From the NCBI RefSeq assembly GCF_007665395.1, contig NZ_VDND01000003.1:62001-126000 (forward strand): a stretch of DNA of 64,000 nt, given 5' to 3'. The DNA is from Pseudomonas oryzihabitans (GTDB lineage Bacteria; Pseudomonadota; Gammaproteobacteria; Pseudomonadales; Pseudomonadaceae). The notes under the pieces were generated by a model, which did not search any database, was not told the DNA's origin, and saw only the letters and a program-made list of their open reading frames with translations. Positions 44,541-55,409 of the stretch are shown here, one piece after another. The position numbers and the translations under genes were made by a program. Each line of letters starts with the position of its first letter. The first letter of the stretch is position 1.

Positions 44541-45398
44541 TTAGAGCACCGGCATCCCGCCGGTCACCGGCAGCATGGCGCCGGAGATGTAGCTGCCTTC
44601 GTCGGAGGCCAGCAGCACATAGGCCGGGGCCAGTTCCACCGGCTGGCCGGCGCGACCCAGCGGGGTGCTGCTACCGAATTGCTCGGGCTCGTCGGGCTTC
44701 ATGGTGCTGACGATCAGCGGCGTCCAGATCGGGCCGGGGGCCACGCTGTTGGCGCGGATGCCCTTCTCCCCGAGCAACTGCGCGAGACCTGCGGTGAAGT
44801 TGGCGATGGCGCCCTTGGTGGCCGAATAGGCCAGCAGGGTCGGCGGGGCGATGTCGGCGTTGATCGAGGCGGTGTTGATGATGGAGCCGCCGCGCGGCAT
44901 GTGCTTCACCGCTGCCTGGGTGATGCGGAACATCGCATGGATGTTCACATTGAAGGTATGCACCCATTCCTCGTCGGGGATCTCGTCGAGGCTGTCACGC
45001 ACCTGCTGGAAGGCGGCGTTGTTGACCAGCACGTCGATGCGGCCAAAGGCCTCGACGGTCTTCTGCACCACGTCCAGGCAGGTCTGGCGCTCGACCAGAT
45101 CGCCGGGCAGCAGCACGGCCTGGCGCCCGGCCTCGGTGACCAGGCGGGCGGTCTCGCGGGCGTCCTCGTGCTCGTCGAGGTAAGCGATGGCGACGTCGGC
45201 CCCCTCACGGGCGAAGGCGATGGCCACGGCGCGGCCGATGCCGCTGTCGGCGCCGGTGATCAGCGCCGCCTTGCCCTTGAGGCGACCCGAGCCGCGATAG
45301 GTCTCGGCGCCGCTGTCGGGTCGCGGATCCATGCGCGCTTCGGAGCCGGGAAAGGTCTGGGGTTGGGGTTTCAGCGGGGGCTTGGGATAGTCGCTCAC
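44541..45398 (-). CDS. SDR-family oxidoreductase, tandem paralogue 1
   Basis: 285 residues from a GTG start at 45398 (GGAG 8 nt upstream); the GTG gives exactly the length of the neighbouring paralogue. A 45-residue N-terminal extension (SDYPKPPLKPQPQTFPG...) precedes the Rossmann motif TGADSGIG, NNAAFQ, the Ser region INTASINAD and Y-x3-K in AYSATKGAI. This YghA/YhdF-like subgroup often sits with stress genes. It is over two-thirds identical to the next gene by eye, so a tandem duplication. Cofactor and substrate unknown. Confidence 0.87.
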   Translation of the reverse strand: MSDYPKPPLKPQPQTFPGSEARMDPRPDSGAETYRGSGRLKGKAALITGADSGIGRAVAIAFAREGADVAIAYLDEHEDARETARLVTEAGRQAVLLPGDLVERQTCLDVVQKTVEAFGRIDVLVNNAAFQQVRDSLDEIPDEEWVHTFNVNIHAMFRITQAAVKHMPRGGSIINTASINADIAPPTLLAYSATKGAIANFTAGLAQLLGEKGIRANSVAPGPIWTPLIVSTMKPDEPEQFGSSTPLGRAGQPVELAPAYVLLASDEGSYISGAMLPVTGGMPVL

Positions 45399-45463
45399 GA
45401 GAGGGCTCCGAATACGGAAAAATAGAAGGGGCGACCCCGGCCTGTGCCAGGGTGCAGAGCTGG

Positions 45464-46321
45464 TCAGAGAATCGGTTTGCCGCCGGTGACGGCGATCCGC
45501 GCGCCTGAGGTGTAGCTGGATTCGTCGGAGGCCAGCATCACGTAGACCGGCGCCAGTTCCACCGGCTGGCCGGGGCGGCCGAGCGGGGTGTTGCCGCCGA
45601 ATTCCTTGACCTGCTCGGGCGGCATGGTGGCGGGAATCAGCGGGGTCCAGACCGGGCCGGGGGCCACGCTGTTGGCGCGAATACCCTTCTCGCCGAGCAA
45701 CTGGGCCAGACCCGCAGTGAAGTTGGCGATGGCGCCCTTGGTGGTGGCATAGGCCAGCAGGGTGGGGCGCGGCATGTCCGAATTCACCGAGGTGGTGTTG
45801 ATGATGGAGCCACCTTTGCCCATGTGCTTCACCGCCGCCTGGGTGATGCGAAACATGGCGGTGATGTTCACATCGAAGGTGTAGACCCACTCGTCGTCGG
45901 GGATCTCGTCGAGGGTCTCGTGGGTCATCTGGAAGGCGGCGTTGTTGACCAGCACGTCGAGGCGGCCGAAGGCGGCGACAGTCTTCTCGACGATCGCCAG
46001 ACACTGCTCACGCTGGGACAGGCAGCCGGGCAGCAGCAGGGCCTCGCGCCCGGCTTCACGCACCAGCCGGGCGGTGTCCTCGGCGTCTTCGTGCTCGTTC
46101 AGGTAGCTGATGGCGACATCGGCGCCCTCGCGGGCGAAGGCGATGGCCACGGCGCGACCGATGCCGCTGTCGCCACCGGTGATCAGCGCCTTCTTGCCGG
46201 CCAGCCGGCCGGAGCCCTTGTAGCTCTGCTCGCCGCAATCCGGCAGGGGGTTCATGCGCGACTGCAGGCCGGGGACCTCCTGCTGCTGTTCCGGCATCGG
46301 GGCTTTGGGAAAATCGGTCAT
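45464..46321 (-). CDS. SDR-family oxidoreductase, tandem paralogue 2
   Basis: 285 residues: N-terminal extension MTDFPKAPMPEQQQEVPGLQSRMNPLPD, Rossmann motif TGGDSGIG, NNAAFQMTHETLDEIPDDEW, Ser region INTTSVNSD, Y-x3-K in AYATTKGAIANF, and PVWTPLIPATMPPEQVKEFGGNTPLGRPGQPVELAP shared with paralogue 1. It lies 65 bp upstream of paralogue 1 on the same strand. Differences are concentrated in the N-terminal extension and around the active-site Ser, hinting at different substrates. Confidence 0.88.
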   Translation of the reverse strand: MTDFPKAPMPEQQQEVPGLQSRMNPLPDCGEQSYKGSGRLAGKKALITGGDSGIGRAVAIAFAREGADVAISYLNEHEDAEDTARLVREAGREALLLPGCLSQREQCLAIVEKTVAAFGRLDVLVNNAAFQMTHETLDEIPDDEWVYTFDVNITAMFRITQAAVKHMGKGGSIINTTSVNSDMPRPTLLAYATTKGAIANFTAGLAQLLGEKGIRANSVAPGPVWTPLIPATMPPEQVKEFGGNTPLGRPGQPVELAPVYVMLASDESSYTSGARIAVTGGKPIL

Positions 46322-46421
46322 GGAAGAATCCTCGTCGCTGGTGTGACTTTTGCGGGCCTGTCAGTACCGACAGGCCACAAGCGGCGAGGGTTCGAGACCC
46401 GGGACGGGCGGTGCAGCGGCG

Positions 46422-47009
46422 CTAGCGCGGCGCCGGCTCTGCCCAGCGCGGCGGCACCGTGGGTTGCCAGGCGGCGAGGGCGTCTAGCAGGGCGCTCGGG
46501 GTGTCCTCGACTTGCAGCATGGCGCGATGGGGCGCGGCGACGAAGCCCTGGGTCACCAAGTGATCGAGAAAGCCTTCGAGCTGGGCGTAGAAGCCGTCGA
46601 CCTCCAGCAGCCCCATGGGCTTGGCGTGGTAGCCGAGCTGGCCCCAGGTCCAGACCTCGAAGAGTTCTTCCAGGGTACCCAGTCCGCCGGGCAAGGCGAT
46701 GAAGGCATCGGCCAGTTCCGCCATCCGCGCCTTGCGCGCGTGCATGCCATCGACCACCTCCAGGCGGGTGCAGCCGGTATGACCCAGTTCGGCGGCCCTG
46801 AGACTCTCCGGGATGATGCCGATCACCTCGCCACCGGCGGCCAGGGCGGCATCGGCGACCACGCCCATGAGGCCGATCTTGCCGCCGCCATAGACCAGGG
46901 TGAGGCCTCGCTCGGCGAGGGTGCGACCCAGGTGCGCGGCGGCCTCCTGGAAGATGGGAGAGGCACCGGATTTTGCACCACAGAAGACGCAGACGGTTTT
47001 CAGCGACAT
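46422..47009 (-). CDS. LOG-family protein (TIGR00730), nucleoside-5'-monophosphate phosphoribohydrolase
   Basis: 195 residues. GGGKIGLMG (41-49) and PGGLGTLEE (107-115) are the signature motifs, the latter binding phosphate and holding the catalytic Glu. The enzyme cleaves ribose-5-phosphate from cytokinin-type or other nucleotides. In P. aeruginosa the LOG gene PA4923 is next to azurin PA4922, and the same pairing is present here. Confidence 0.9.
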   Translation of the reverse strand: MSLKTVCVFCGAKSGASPIFQEAAAHLGRTLAERGLTLVYGGGKIGLMGVVADAALAAGGEVIGIIPESLRAAELGHTGCTRLEVVDGMHARKARMAELADAFIALPGGLGTLEELFEVWTWGQLGYHAKPMGLLEVDGFYAQLEGFLDHLVTQGFVAAPHRAMLQVEDTPSALLDALAAWQPTVPPRWAEPAPR

Positions 47010-47071
47010 GGGGACTCCTCGGCAGGCAAAACCCCTAGCCTAGCTGCCCGTTCCGCCGGATCCCAGCACCG

Positions 47072-47164
47072 TCATCGCGCGAGGAAAGTCTCTTCCGGCG
47101 CATTGCCGCTGGCGGCCTGGGCGTAGCTGGCGAACAACTCGTGCAGCAGGGCGGTGAGGGTCAT
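47072..47164 (-). CDS. possible 30-residue small protein
   Basis: ATG at 47164 with AAGGA 8 nt upstream and a stop at 47072, encoding MTLTALLHELFASYAQAASG then NAPEETFLAR. The peptide is amphipathic, and the ribosome site is better than chance, but no family is recognised. It lies between LOG and azurin, on the LOG strand. It may be a leader peptide or spurious. Confidence 0.35.
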   Translation of the reverse strand: MTLTALLHELFASYAQAASGNAPEETFLAR

Positions 47165-47343
47165 GGCGGACGTCCTTGGCTGGCGGATGATGGAGGCAGA
47201 GTACCTAAAGCTATGGACCGGCGACCTGGCAAAGGTTTCGATGGGGCCGATAGAGCGAAGCGTGCCACGCGCTTGCCAGGTCTGCCGGAACCCGCCACCC
47301 TCGCATCGGTCTGACTGGCGACTTTCACGCATCCGGAGGGTTC

Positions 47344-47793
47344 ATGAAATCTACGTTGCTCGCTGCGGCCTTGTTCGCACTGGGAAGTACCGGCGCCTGG
47401 GCCGCCGACAGCTGTACGACGCAAATCGAGGCCGGCGATCAGATGACCTACAGCCGTGCCTCCATCCAGGTGCCGGCGTCGTGCAAGACCTTCACCGTCG
47501 AGTTGATCCACAGCGGTAGCCTGCCCAAGAAAGTGATGGGCCATAACTGGGTACTGACGCGTTCCACCGACGCCGCTGCCGTGGACGCCGCCGGCATGAG
47601 TGCAGGCGAGACCAAGGGCTACCTGCCCGAGGGCGACGAACGCATCATCGCCCACACCCGCATGCTGGGCGGTGGCGAGAAGGACTCGGTGACCTTCGAT
47701 ACCGGGGCCCTGGAAGCGGGCAAGGAATACAGCTTCTTCTGCTCCTTCCCGGGGCATTTCGGGTCCATGCGGGGGGTGTTGCAGCGGGGGTAA
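47344..47793 (+). CDS. azu: azurin
   Basis: 149 residues: signal peptide (1-20, ...AWA), mature ADSCTTQ. The blue-copper ligands are H67 (GHNWVL), C133 and H138 (FFCSFPGHFG) and M142 (SMRG); the disulfide pair is C24-C47. The mature protein has one residue more before the first Cys than classical azurin. It carries electrons in the periplasm, for example to cytochrome peroxidase or nitrite reductase. GGAGG precedes the ATG. No clear Anr/FNR box was seen upstream. Confidence 0.95.
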   Translation: MKSTLLAAALFALGSTGAWAADSCTTQIEAGDQMTYSRASIQVPASCKTFTVELIHSGSLPKKVMGHNWVLTRSTDAAAVDAAGMSAGETKGYLPEGDERIIAHTRMLGGGEKDSVTFDTGALEAGKEYSFFCSFPGHFGSMRGVLQRG

Positions 47794-47839
47794 TAGGGAG
47801 GGCTGACTGTCGCAGTCCGCCTTCTTGAGCAGGAGGTTC

Positions 47840-47880
47840 CCGTGGGTTGGGTTGAGCGGGAGCGAAGCCCAACGCTGCAG
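47840..47880. repeat. family B repeat after azurin
   Basis: GTTGGGTTGAGCGGGAGCGA then AGCCCAACG, a B element in inverse orientation. It may act as a terminator-like structure for azu. Confidence 0.6.
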
Positions 47881-47927
47881 GTCCTCACGCTTGTTTAGTA
47901 GGTGCCATGGCTGCTTATTGAGTGCGT

Positions 47928-48715
47928 GGAGAGTTTTTGTTTCGCCCACCCGGGCGAGTCACTTTTGCCAGTCGCGGCTGCGCGCCCCGGACTACGTGTC
48001 CCGAACAAAAGTAACCAAAAACGCTGTCCCCACGTCTCGGCCCTCCGCTGCGCTCCGGGTGATTCGCTTCGCTCACCCTTCGGGCCAGCCTACGGCTGTT
48101 ACTCCGCTTCGCTACGTTTCCCTCGCTCCGGTGCCGTGGCAGGGGCACGGCACGAAGGGGCTTCCTGCCCCTCGCGCCTTGCTCGGCGTCCTGCCTCGCA
48201 ACCCCCGCCACGACACCGGAACTCGGCCTCACTGACGGGGACGGGGCGCTAGCCTGAGGTTGCGGTGTTTACAGGCGGAGCCAGAGTGAGTCGTAGCGTG
48301 GAAAACCGCGCAGCGTTTTCCACTGGTACACATGGCTATGCTCAGTGGCCAAGGCTTCGCCGTTGTCTACGCTACGGGCTACGGGCTACTAGTTTTTGTA
48401 GCTCTTCAACCAACACTTTCAAGCTGGCGAAATCGCCTCGTTCAGGAGGTCGAGCCCTAGTGTCGTGGAGTGGTTCGAGCCGCATGGATGCGGCGAGAGG
48501 TCCAGATGGGCCTTGGATGGCCCATCTGGACCGACCCCGGAACGGCACTGGGGTGAGCGAACCCGGCGCTTCGCGCCGGGCCGGATGTCCGGGGCAAGCG
48601 TTTTTGCTTACTTTTGTCCGGGACGCGTAGTCCGGGACGCGTAGTCCGGGACGCGTAGTCCGGGGCGCGTAGCCGCGATTGAAAAAAGTGACTCGCCCGG
48701 GAGAGCGAAACAAGA
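47928..48715. repeat. ~790-bp non-coding composite element, copy 1
   Basis: It starts GGAGAGTTTTTGTTTCGCCC and ends with the near-inverse GCCCGGGAGAGCGAAACAAG. The left part (to about 48260) and right part (from about 48405) each hold a D segment, facing opposite ways, around a C palindrome at 48298-48323. Three direct copies of a GGGACGCGTAGTCC unit lie at about 48628-48670. No ORF in it looks coding. A second copy in reverse orientation is at 56768-57535; for instance GCTTCGCCGTTGTCTACGCT (near 48355) is found there as its complement. Confidence 0.75.
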
Positions 48716-48772
48716 AGTGCCAGCAAAACTCGATAATCAGCTAGAGCACCAATATTGAAGGTGACCCTGGCA

Positions 48773-48808
48773 GTGTTGGGCTTCGCTGGCGCTCAACCCA
48801 ACCTACGA
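48773..48808. repeat. family B repeat upstream of glutathione peroxidase
   Basis: GTTGGGCTTCGCTGGCGCTC then AACCCAACCTACG, 38 bp past the gpx stop side. With the composite element it fills the 1,052-bp gap 47794-48845, which holds no supported gene. Confidence 0.7.
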
Positions 48809-48845
48809 ATCAGGTCACGCCTCGCCTTTTAAAAGCAGGGCGGCT

Positions 48846-49394
48846 TCAACCCTTCGCCAACTCCGCCTCGATGGCCGCCACCAACCGCGGATCATCCGCC
48901 GTCACATCCGGCGCGAAGCGCCCCACCACCTCTCCATTGCGCCCAATCAGGAATTTCTCGAAATTCCACAGTACCTCGGGCTTGGGATTGGGGCTGCCGC
49001 CACGGCTCAGCATGCGCTCGCGGAAGGGACCGTCACCGGTAGCCTCGGGCTGGGCACGGGTCAGTTCGTCGTAGAGCGGATGCTTGTCTTCGCCCACCAC
49101 GCTGAGCTTGGCGAACAGCGGGAATTGCACGCCGTAGGTGAGGGTGCAGAATTCCTTGATCTCGGCGTCGCTGCCGGGCTCCTGCTGCTTGAAGTCGTTG
49201 GCGGGAAAGCCGAGCACTTCCAGGCCACGCTCGCGCTGGGCCTCGTAGAGGCGTTCCAGGCCTTCGTACTGGTTGGTGAGGCCGCACTTGGAGGCGACAT
49301 TCACCACCAGCAGCACCTTGCCCAGGTAGCGTTCCAGGGTCAGGGTTTCGCCGTCGATGGATTGCAGCGGGAGTTTCATCAGGGTCGCGGTCAT
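48846..49394 (-). CDS. glutathione peroxidase family (BtuE-like)
   Basis: 182 residues. The peroxidatic Cys is C37 in NVASKCGLTNQYEGL, with LGFPANDFKQQEPGS and WNFEKFLIGRNGEVVGRF supplying the Gln and Trp of the catalytic tetrad. Bacterial relatives usually reduce hydroperoxides with thioredoxin rather than glutathione. Single gene; the next gene upstream ends with its own terminator. Confidence 0.92.
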   Translation of the reverse strand: MTATLMKLPLQSIDGETLTLERYLGKVLLVVNVASKCGLTNQYEGLERLYEAQRERGLEVLGFPANDFKQQEPGSDAEIKEFCTLTYGVQFPLFAKLSVVGEDKHPLYDELTRAQPEATGDGPFRERMLSRGGSPNPKPEVLWNFEKFLIGRNGEVVGRFAPDVTADDPRLVAAIEAELAKG

Positions 49395-49431
49395 GGTCGG
49401 CTTCCTCGGGGAGAAGCGACCAGCCTAGCGC

Positions 49432-49455
49432 AAAAACGCCGCCCGGGTGGGCGGC
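49432..49455 (-). terminator. Rho-independent terminator of the lipoprotein gene
   Basis: On the minus strand GCCGCCC-ACCC-GGGCGGC is followed by GTTTTTG. It sits 21 bp after the lipoprotein stop and before gpx. This is the clearest intrinsic terminator in the window. Confidence 0.8.
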
Positions 49456-49475
49456 GCCTGTCGGTCGTGGAAGGC

Positions 49476-49805
49476 TCAGCGCTTGAGCTTGACCACGTCG
49501 CCGGAAACAGTGGTGGTGTAGCCGTTCAGGACATAGGCCCAGAACCAGTTTTCCTGCACCTGGGTGTTGATCAGGGCATCGCCACCGCGGGACTTGATGG
49601 CGGCGTTCTGCGCACGCACGAAGCGGTCGTTCTGCTGGACCGGGATGAAACCCAGGATCATAAGGCCGGTGGCCTTGCCTTCGCCGTGGCCGACGACGGT
49701 GTATTGCGACGGCTCCAGGTTCTGCGTCTTCATCGCGGTACCGGTGCAGCCGGCGACGGCGGCGGCGAGGGCGAAGGACGCGGCGAGCTTGGCGAAACGT
49801 TGCAT
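49476..49805 (-). CDS. small lipoprotein (TRL-like)
   Basis: 109 residues with a lipoprotein signal peptide: the lipobox AVAGC puts the lipidated Cys at residue 20. The mature part is about 90 residues with GKATGLMILGFIPVQQNDRFVRAQNAAIKSRGGDALINTQVQENWFWAYV, the glycine-rich then NAAIKSRGGDALIN pattern of TRL-like proteins. Function unknown; likely anchored in the outer membrane. Confidence 0.75.
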   Translation of the reverse strand: MQRFAKLAASFALAAAVAGCTGTAMKTQNLEPSQYTVVGHGEGKATGLMILGFIPVQQNDRFVRAQNAAIKSRGGDALINTQVQENWFWAYVLNGYTTTVSGDVVKLKR

Positions 49806-50025
49806 GGAGTGACTCCTTTTCTGGTTGGCAGCGTCGGGCATCGTTTCCCGACGGGGCACACTGTAACAGCGCATGACCGCACCGGACGGCCGCTCACCCC
49901 GGCGATAGGGCCGTTCCTCTCGTTATCAGGTGATAGCGCCTCGATCTAAGCCCGGGCGGCCCGAGCTGCTACCATCGCCGCCTTTTCGTCCGGCGGCCGC
50001 GCCGGCGTCGTTCTGGAGACCCCCT

Positions 50026-51432
50026 GTGAATCTGCCCCTCGTCCTCAATCTCGTCGCCTTCGCCGTGTTGCTCGGCCTGCTGGCGCGCACCCGCAACACC
50101 GGCTGGAGCCTGGCCGTGCGCGTCTTCATCGGTCTCGCCCTGGGCGTGGCCTTCGGCCTGGTGCTGCAACTCCTTTATGGTCACGACGCCCCGGTGCTCA
50201 AGACCTCCATCGGCTGGTTCAACCTGGTCGGCAACGGCTATGTGCAGCTGCTGCAGATGAGCATCATGCCGCTGGTGTTCGCTTCCATCCTGGCCGCCGT
50301 GGCGCGGCTGCGCGAGGCCTCGTCCATGGGTAGGATCAGCCTGCTGACCCTGGGCACCCTGCTGTTCACCACCGGCATCGCCGCCCTGGTCGGGGTGCTG
50401 GTCACCTGGCTGTTCGGCCTGAGCGCCGAGGGTCTGGTGCAGGGCGCCCAGGAGACCGCGCGCCTGGCCACCCTGCAGAGCAGCTATGTCGGCAAGGTGG
50501 CGGACCTGTCGGTGCCGCAGCTGCTGCTGTCCTTCATTCCGAAGAATCCCTTCGCCGATCTTTCTGGCGCCAATCCCACCTCCATCATCAGCGTGGTGAT
50601 CTTCGCCGCCTTCCTCGGCGTCGCCGCCCTGCGCCTGCAGCGTGACGATCCGGTCCGCGGCGAGAAGGTCCTGGCTGGCATCGACGTGCTCCAGGCCTGG
50701 GTGATGAAGCTGGTGCGCCTGCTGCTGCAACTCACCCCCTACGGCGTGCTGGCGCTGATGACCAAGATGGTCGCCACCGCCAGCCCCCAGGACGTGCTCA
50801 AGCTGGGCACCTTCCTGATCGCTTCCTACCTGGGCCTGGGCATCCTGTTCGGCGTGCATGCGCTGCTGCTGACCCTGAGCGGCCTGTCGCCGGCGCGCTT
50901 CTTTCCCAAGGTCTGGCCGGTGCTGAGCTTCGCCTTCACCAGTCGCTCCAGCGCCGCGACCATCCCGCTGAACATCGAGGCCCAGACCGAGCGCCTCGGC
51001 GTGCCGCCAGCCATCGCCAGCTTCGCCGCCTCCTTCGGCGCCACCATCGGCCAGAACGGCTGTGCCGGCCTCTATCCGGCCATGCTGGCGGTGATGGTCG
51101 CCCCCACCCTGGGCATCAATCCCTTCGATCCGCTGTGGATCGCCAGCCTGGTCGGCATCGTCACCCTGAGTTCGGCGGGTGTGGCCGGCGTGGGCGGTGG
51201 CGCCACCTTCGCCGCCCTGATCGTGCTGCCGGCCCTGGGCCTGCCGGTCACCCTGGTGGCCCTGCTGGTGTCCATCGAACCGCTGATCGACATGGGCCGC
51301 ACCGCCCTCAACGTCAACGGCGCCATGACCGCCGGCACCCTGACCGCGCGCTGGATGGGCCAGTTGGACAAGGCCGCCTACGACCGTGATGACCGGGCGG
51401 AGGCGCCAGCGGCGCCGGTCAGTCGCGGCTGA
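50026..51432 (+). CDS. L-cystine/dicarboxylate symporter (DAACS family, TcyP-like)
   Basis: 468 residues from a GTG with GGAG upstream. The two re-entrant loops of the glutamate-transporter fold are visible: [19 protein letters not shown] (about 303-321) and [16 protein letters not shown] with [19 protein letters not shown] near the end. The serine-rich [10 protein letters not shown] and the N-terminal layout match YdjN/TcyP rather than GltP. It would import cystine or a related substrate with a cation. Confidence 0.87.
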   Translation: MNLPLVLNLVAFAVLLGLLARTRNTGWSLAVRVFIGLALGVAFGLVLQLLYGHDAPVLKTSIGWFNLVGNGYVQLLQMSIMPLVFASILAAVARLREASSMGRISLLTLGTLLFTTGIAALVGVLVTWLFGLSAEGLVQGAQETARLATLQSSYVGKVADLSVPQLLLSFIPKNPFADLSGANPTSIISVVIFAAFLGVAALRLQRDDPVRGEKVLAGIDVLQAWVMKLVRLLLQLTPYGVLALMTKMVATASPQDVLKLGTFLIASYLGLGILFGVHALLLTLSGLSPARFFPKVWPVLSFAFTSRSSAATIPLNIEAQTERLGVPPAIASFAASFGATIGQNGCAGLYPAMLAVMVAPTLGINPFDPLWIASLVGIVTLSSAGVAGVGGGATFAALIVLPALGLPVTLVALLVSIEPLIDMGRTALNVNGAMTAGTLTARWMGQLDKAAYDRDDRAEAPAAPVSRG

Positions 51433-51448
51433 GGAGCGAAGGGCTCTA

Positions 51449-51754
51449 CGTAGGTTGGGTTGAGCGCAGCGAAGCCCAACGGTGCCCATGGCTGATGCGG
51501 ATCGTTGGGCTTCGGCGATGGAGCCGCTTCAACCCGACCTACGGGTGCCCAATGTCGATTGGGCGCGTCATGGATGGTTGAAACGCGTAGGTTGGTGCTG
51601 AGCGCAGCGAAGCCCAACGGTGCCAGGCCTGCCGCGGATCGTTGGGCTTCGGCGATGGAGCCGCCTCAACCCAACCTACGGGTGCCCAACGTTGATTGGG
51701 CGCGTCGTGGATGGTTGAAACGCGTAGGTTGGTGCTGAGCGCAGCGAAGCTCAA
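51449..51754. repeat. family B repeat array left of the RAYT gene
   Basis: Alternating inverse and forward B elements. A 137-bp unit is repeated: ATCGTTGGGCTTCGGCGATG starts at 51501 and 51638, and CGTAGGTTGGTGCTGAGCGC appears twice (near 51587 and 51724). It fills the 334-bp gap 51433-51766. Confidence 0.85.
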
Positions 51755-51766
51755 CAGGACGAGCCT

Positions 51767-52300
51767 TCAGCGCTCGCCCACCGCCCATTCCTCATCGCGC
51801 TGTCCTGCCCAATCCGCCGGCAGGACGCCTGCTCGCACATAGCGGTGGATGGATGAATAGGGCCACTCCACCGCACGTCGTGCATGGCCATGCTTCACCG
51901 GATTGAAGTGGATGTAGTCGAGGTGTCGCCGCAGATCGTGTTCGTCACGGATCTGGTGTTCCCAGTAGCGCCTTTGCCAGACGCCGCGCTCACGCTTCAA
52001 TCGGCGGGACAGTTGCACTGTCTCCAATGGCGGTAGCTGACGGGAGAAGCCGGCCTTGATCAGGTTCCAGCGCAGCGGATAGTCCCCGTCGTCCTCCGGC
52101 AGCCGCCAGAGGGCATGCAGATGATCGGGCAGGACCACCATGGCGAGGATGTCGAAGGGATGCTGGGCCTTCACCTGGCGCATCGCCTGGCGCAGTGCGC
52201 CGATGTGCTCGACGAGCAGGGTGGCGGAGCGGTCGTTGAGATTGACCGTGAAGAAGAAGGTGCCGCCCGCGGCGCGGCTGCGTCGGTAGTCCAAGATCAC
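51767..52300 (-). CDS. REP-associated tyrosine transposase (RAYT)
   Basis: 177 residues, IS200-like Y1 HUH fold. The metal-binding HUH is H60-L-H62 in VLPDHLHALWRLP, and the catalytic Tyr is Y129 in HLDYIHFNPVKHG; the conserved FSR and WQRRYWEHQIRDEHDL segments are present. RAYTs are domesticated single-copy transposases linked to spread of REP palindromes. Dense B repeats flank it on both sides and appear across the window, so it may be their mobiliser. The frame is intact. Confidence 0.9.
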   Translation of the reverse strand: MILDYRRSRAAGGTFFFTVNLNDRSATLLVEHIGALRQAMRQVKAQHPFDILAMVVLPDHLHALWRLPEDDGDYPLRWNLIKAGFSRQLPPLETVQLSRRLKRERGVWQRRYWEHQIRDEHDLRRHLDYIHFNPVKHGHARRAVEWPYSSIHRYVRAGVLPADWAGQRDEEWAVGER

Positions 52301-52366
52301 CGTCCTTGGTGAGTGGAAAGTCGCAGTCTAGAGCCTTTGGCAGCGCCTGGCATAGCCGTGCGCATT

Positions 52367-52692
52367 GTTGGGCTTCGGCGATGGAGCTGCCTCAGCCCAA
52401 CCTACGGGTGCCCGACCGGGCCTTGTGGTTGGGCTTCGGCCATGGAGTCGCCTCAGCGCCAACCTACGGGTGCCCGACCGGGCCTTGTCGTTGGGCTTCG
52501 GCGATGGAGCTGCCTCAGCGCCAACCTACGGGTGTACGACCGGGCCTTGTCGTTGGGCTTCGGCGATGGAGTCGCCTCAGCGCCAACCTACGGGTGCCCG
52601 ACCGGGTCTTGTGGTTGGGCTTCGGCCGTGGAGCTGCCTCAGCGCCAACCTAGGGTGCCGTAGGTTGGTGCTGAGCGCAGCGAAGCCCAACG
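52367..52692. repeat. family B tandem array right of the RAYT gene
   Basis: Five direct B copies start at 52367, 52428, 52490, 52552 and 52614 (61-62-bp period), each GTTGGGCTTCGGC.ATGGAG...CAACCTACGGGTG. An inverse copy at about 52659-52692 closes the array before ureC. It fills the 422-bp gap 52301-52722. Confidence 0.88.
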
Positions 52693-52722
52693 TGGCCGGT
52701 GCCGGCCTTAGAACAGGCCCCT

Positions 52723-54423
<1,701 letters not shown>

Positions 54424-54457
54424 AGGCGTGAATCCCGAATAAAGGTGGTCCGGTTTG

Positions 54458-54560
54458 CCCTCACCCCGGCCCTCTCCCGGAGGGAGAGGGGGAGGAGCGG
54501 GAGCTCGGTGTCTGTTCTTGAGCCCCCTCTCCCCTTGGGAGAGGGTTGGGGTGAGGGAGC
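54458..54560. repeat. family A repeat pair inside the urease operon
   Basis: Two A palindromes in opposite orientation (CCCTCACCCCGGCCCTCTCC near 54459 and GGAGAGGGTTGGGGTGAGGG near 54538) separate ureB from ureC. They may form a large hairpin in the mRNA. Confidence 0.8.
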
Positions 54561-54588
54561 GCTTAAAAGGCGAAGAGCCCGAGTACCC

Positions 54589-54894
54589 CTACAACTTCCC
54601 CATCACCCGTCCGGCGAAGCCGTAGACGGTACGTAGCCCCGCCAGCTCGACCAGTTCCACCTCGCGGCTCTGGCCCGGCTCGAAGCGCACGGCGGTGCCG
54701 GCAGCGATGTTCAGGCGCATGCCGCGGGCCAGGGCGCGGTCGAACACCAGGGCGTCGTTGGTCTCGTGGAAGTGGTAGTGGGAGCCCACCTGGATCGGCC
54801 GGTCGCCGCTGTTGGCGACGGTCAGGCTCAAGGTGCGGCGGCCGGCGTTGAGTTCGATCTCGCCGTCCTGGATCTGGTATTCGCCGGGGATCAT
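54589..54894 (-). CDS. ureB: urease subunit beta
   Basis: 101 residues, normal size. It begins [19 protein letters not shown] and has the conserved [17 protein letters not shown] and [19 protein letters not shown] blocks. A structural subunit of the (alpha-beta-gamma)3 complex. Its ATG overlaps the stop of the GNAT gene by 4 nt (ATGA), so they are coupled. Confidence 0.95.
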   Translation of the reverse strand: MIPGEYQIQDGEIELNAGRRTLSLTVANSGDRPIQVGSHYHFHETNDALVFDRALARGMRLNIAAGTAVRFEPGQSREVELVELAGLRTVYGFAGRVMGKL

Positions 54895-55400
54895 GGGCGT
54901 TGCTCCAGCATGAGTTGCATGAAGGTGAGGTCCAGCCAGCGACCGAACTTGGTGCCGACCTGGGGCATCTGCCCGGTGGTGAGGAAGCCCAGGCGCTCGT
55001 GCAGGCGGATGGAGGCCAGGTTGCCGCTCTCGATGGCGGCCACCATCACGTGCTTGTCGCAGGCGCGGGCGCGTTCGATGAGCACCGTCATCAGCCGCGG
55101 CCCGATGCCCTGGCCACGCTGGTCGTTGCGTACGTAGACCGAGTGCTCGACGGTGTGGCGAAAGCCGTCGAAGGGCCGCCAGTCGCCGAAGGAGGAGTAG
55201 CCCACTACCTCTTCGCTGGCGTTCTCGGCCACCAGGATGGGGTAGCCCTGGTCGGCGCGCAGGTCGAACCAGGCCTGGCGGTTGGCCAGGTCGACGAGGG
55301 TGTCGTTCCAGATCGCCGTGGTGTTGGCCACGGCATCGTTGTAGATGGCCAGGACCGCTGGCAGGTCGGCGGGCGTGGCGTCGCGGACGATCAGGCTCAT
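54891..55400 (-). CDS. GNAT N-acetyltransferase (phosphinothricin acetyltransferase-like) in the urease operon
   Basis: 169 residues. The acetyl-CoA motif is [18 protein letters not shown] (about 93-110), preceded by [24 protein letters not shown], as in pat/bar-like enzymes. A gene of this type sits between ureA and ureB in P. aeruginosa (PA4866) as well. It is not needed for urease; it may acetylate methionine sulfoximine, methionine sulfone or an amino acid. Confidence 0.88.
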   Translation of the reverse strand: MSLIVRDATPADLPAVLAIYNDAVANTTAIWNDTLVDLANRQAWFDLRADQGYPILVAENASEEVVGYSSFGDWRPFDGFRHTVEHSVYVRNDQRGQGIGPRLMTVLIERARACDKHVMVAAIESGNLASIRLHERLGFLTTGQMPQVGTKFGRWLDLTFMQLMLEQRP

Positions 55401-55409
55401 GGCGCCTCC

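Noticed and set aside
47280..47343. Anr/FNR box expected upstream of azurin
   Set aside because: No TTGAT-N4-ATCAA-like sequence is visible in the short upstream region.
48265..48630. ORFs inside the ~780-bp composite elements
   Set aside because: They read through palindromes and C/D modules, and similar readings arise in all frames of each copy. No coding signal.
52367..52692. Second CRISPR-like array near ureC
   Set aside because: The 62-bp period has no unique spacers. These are B repeats next to a RAYT.
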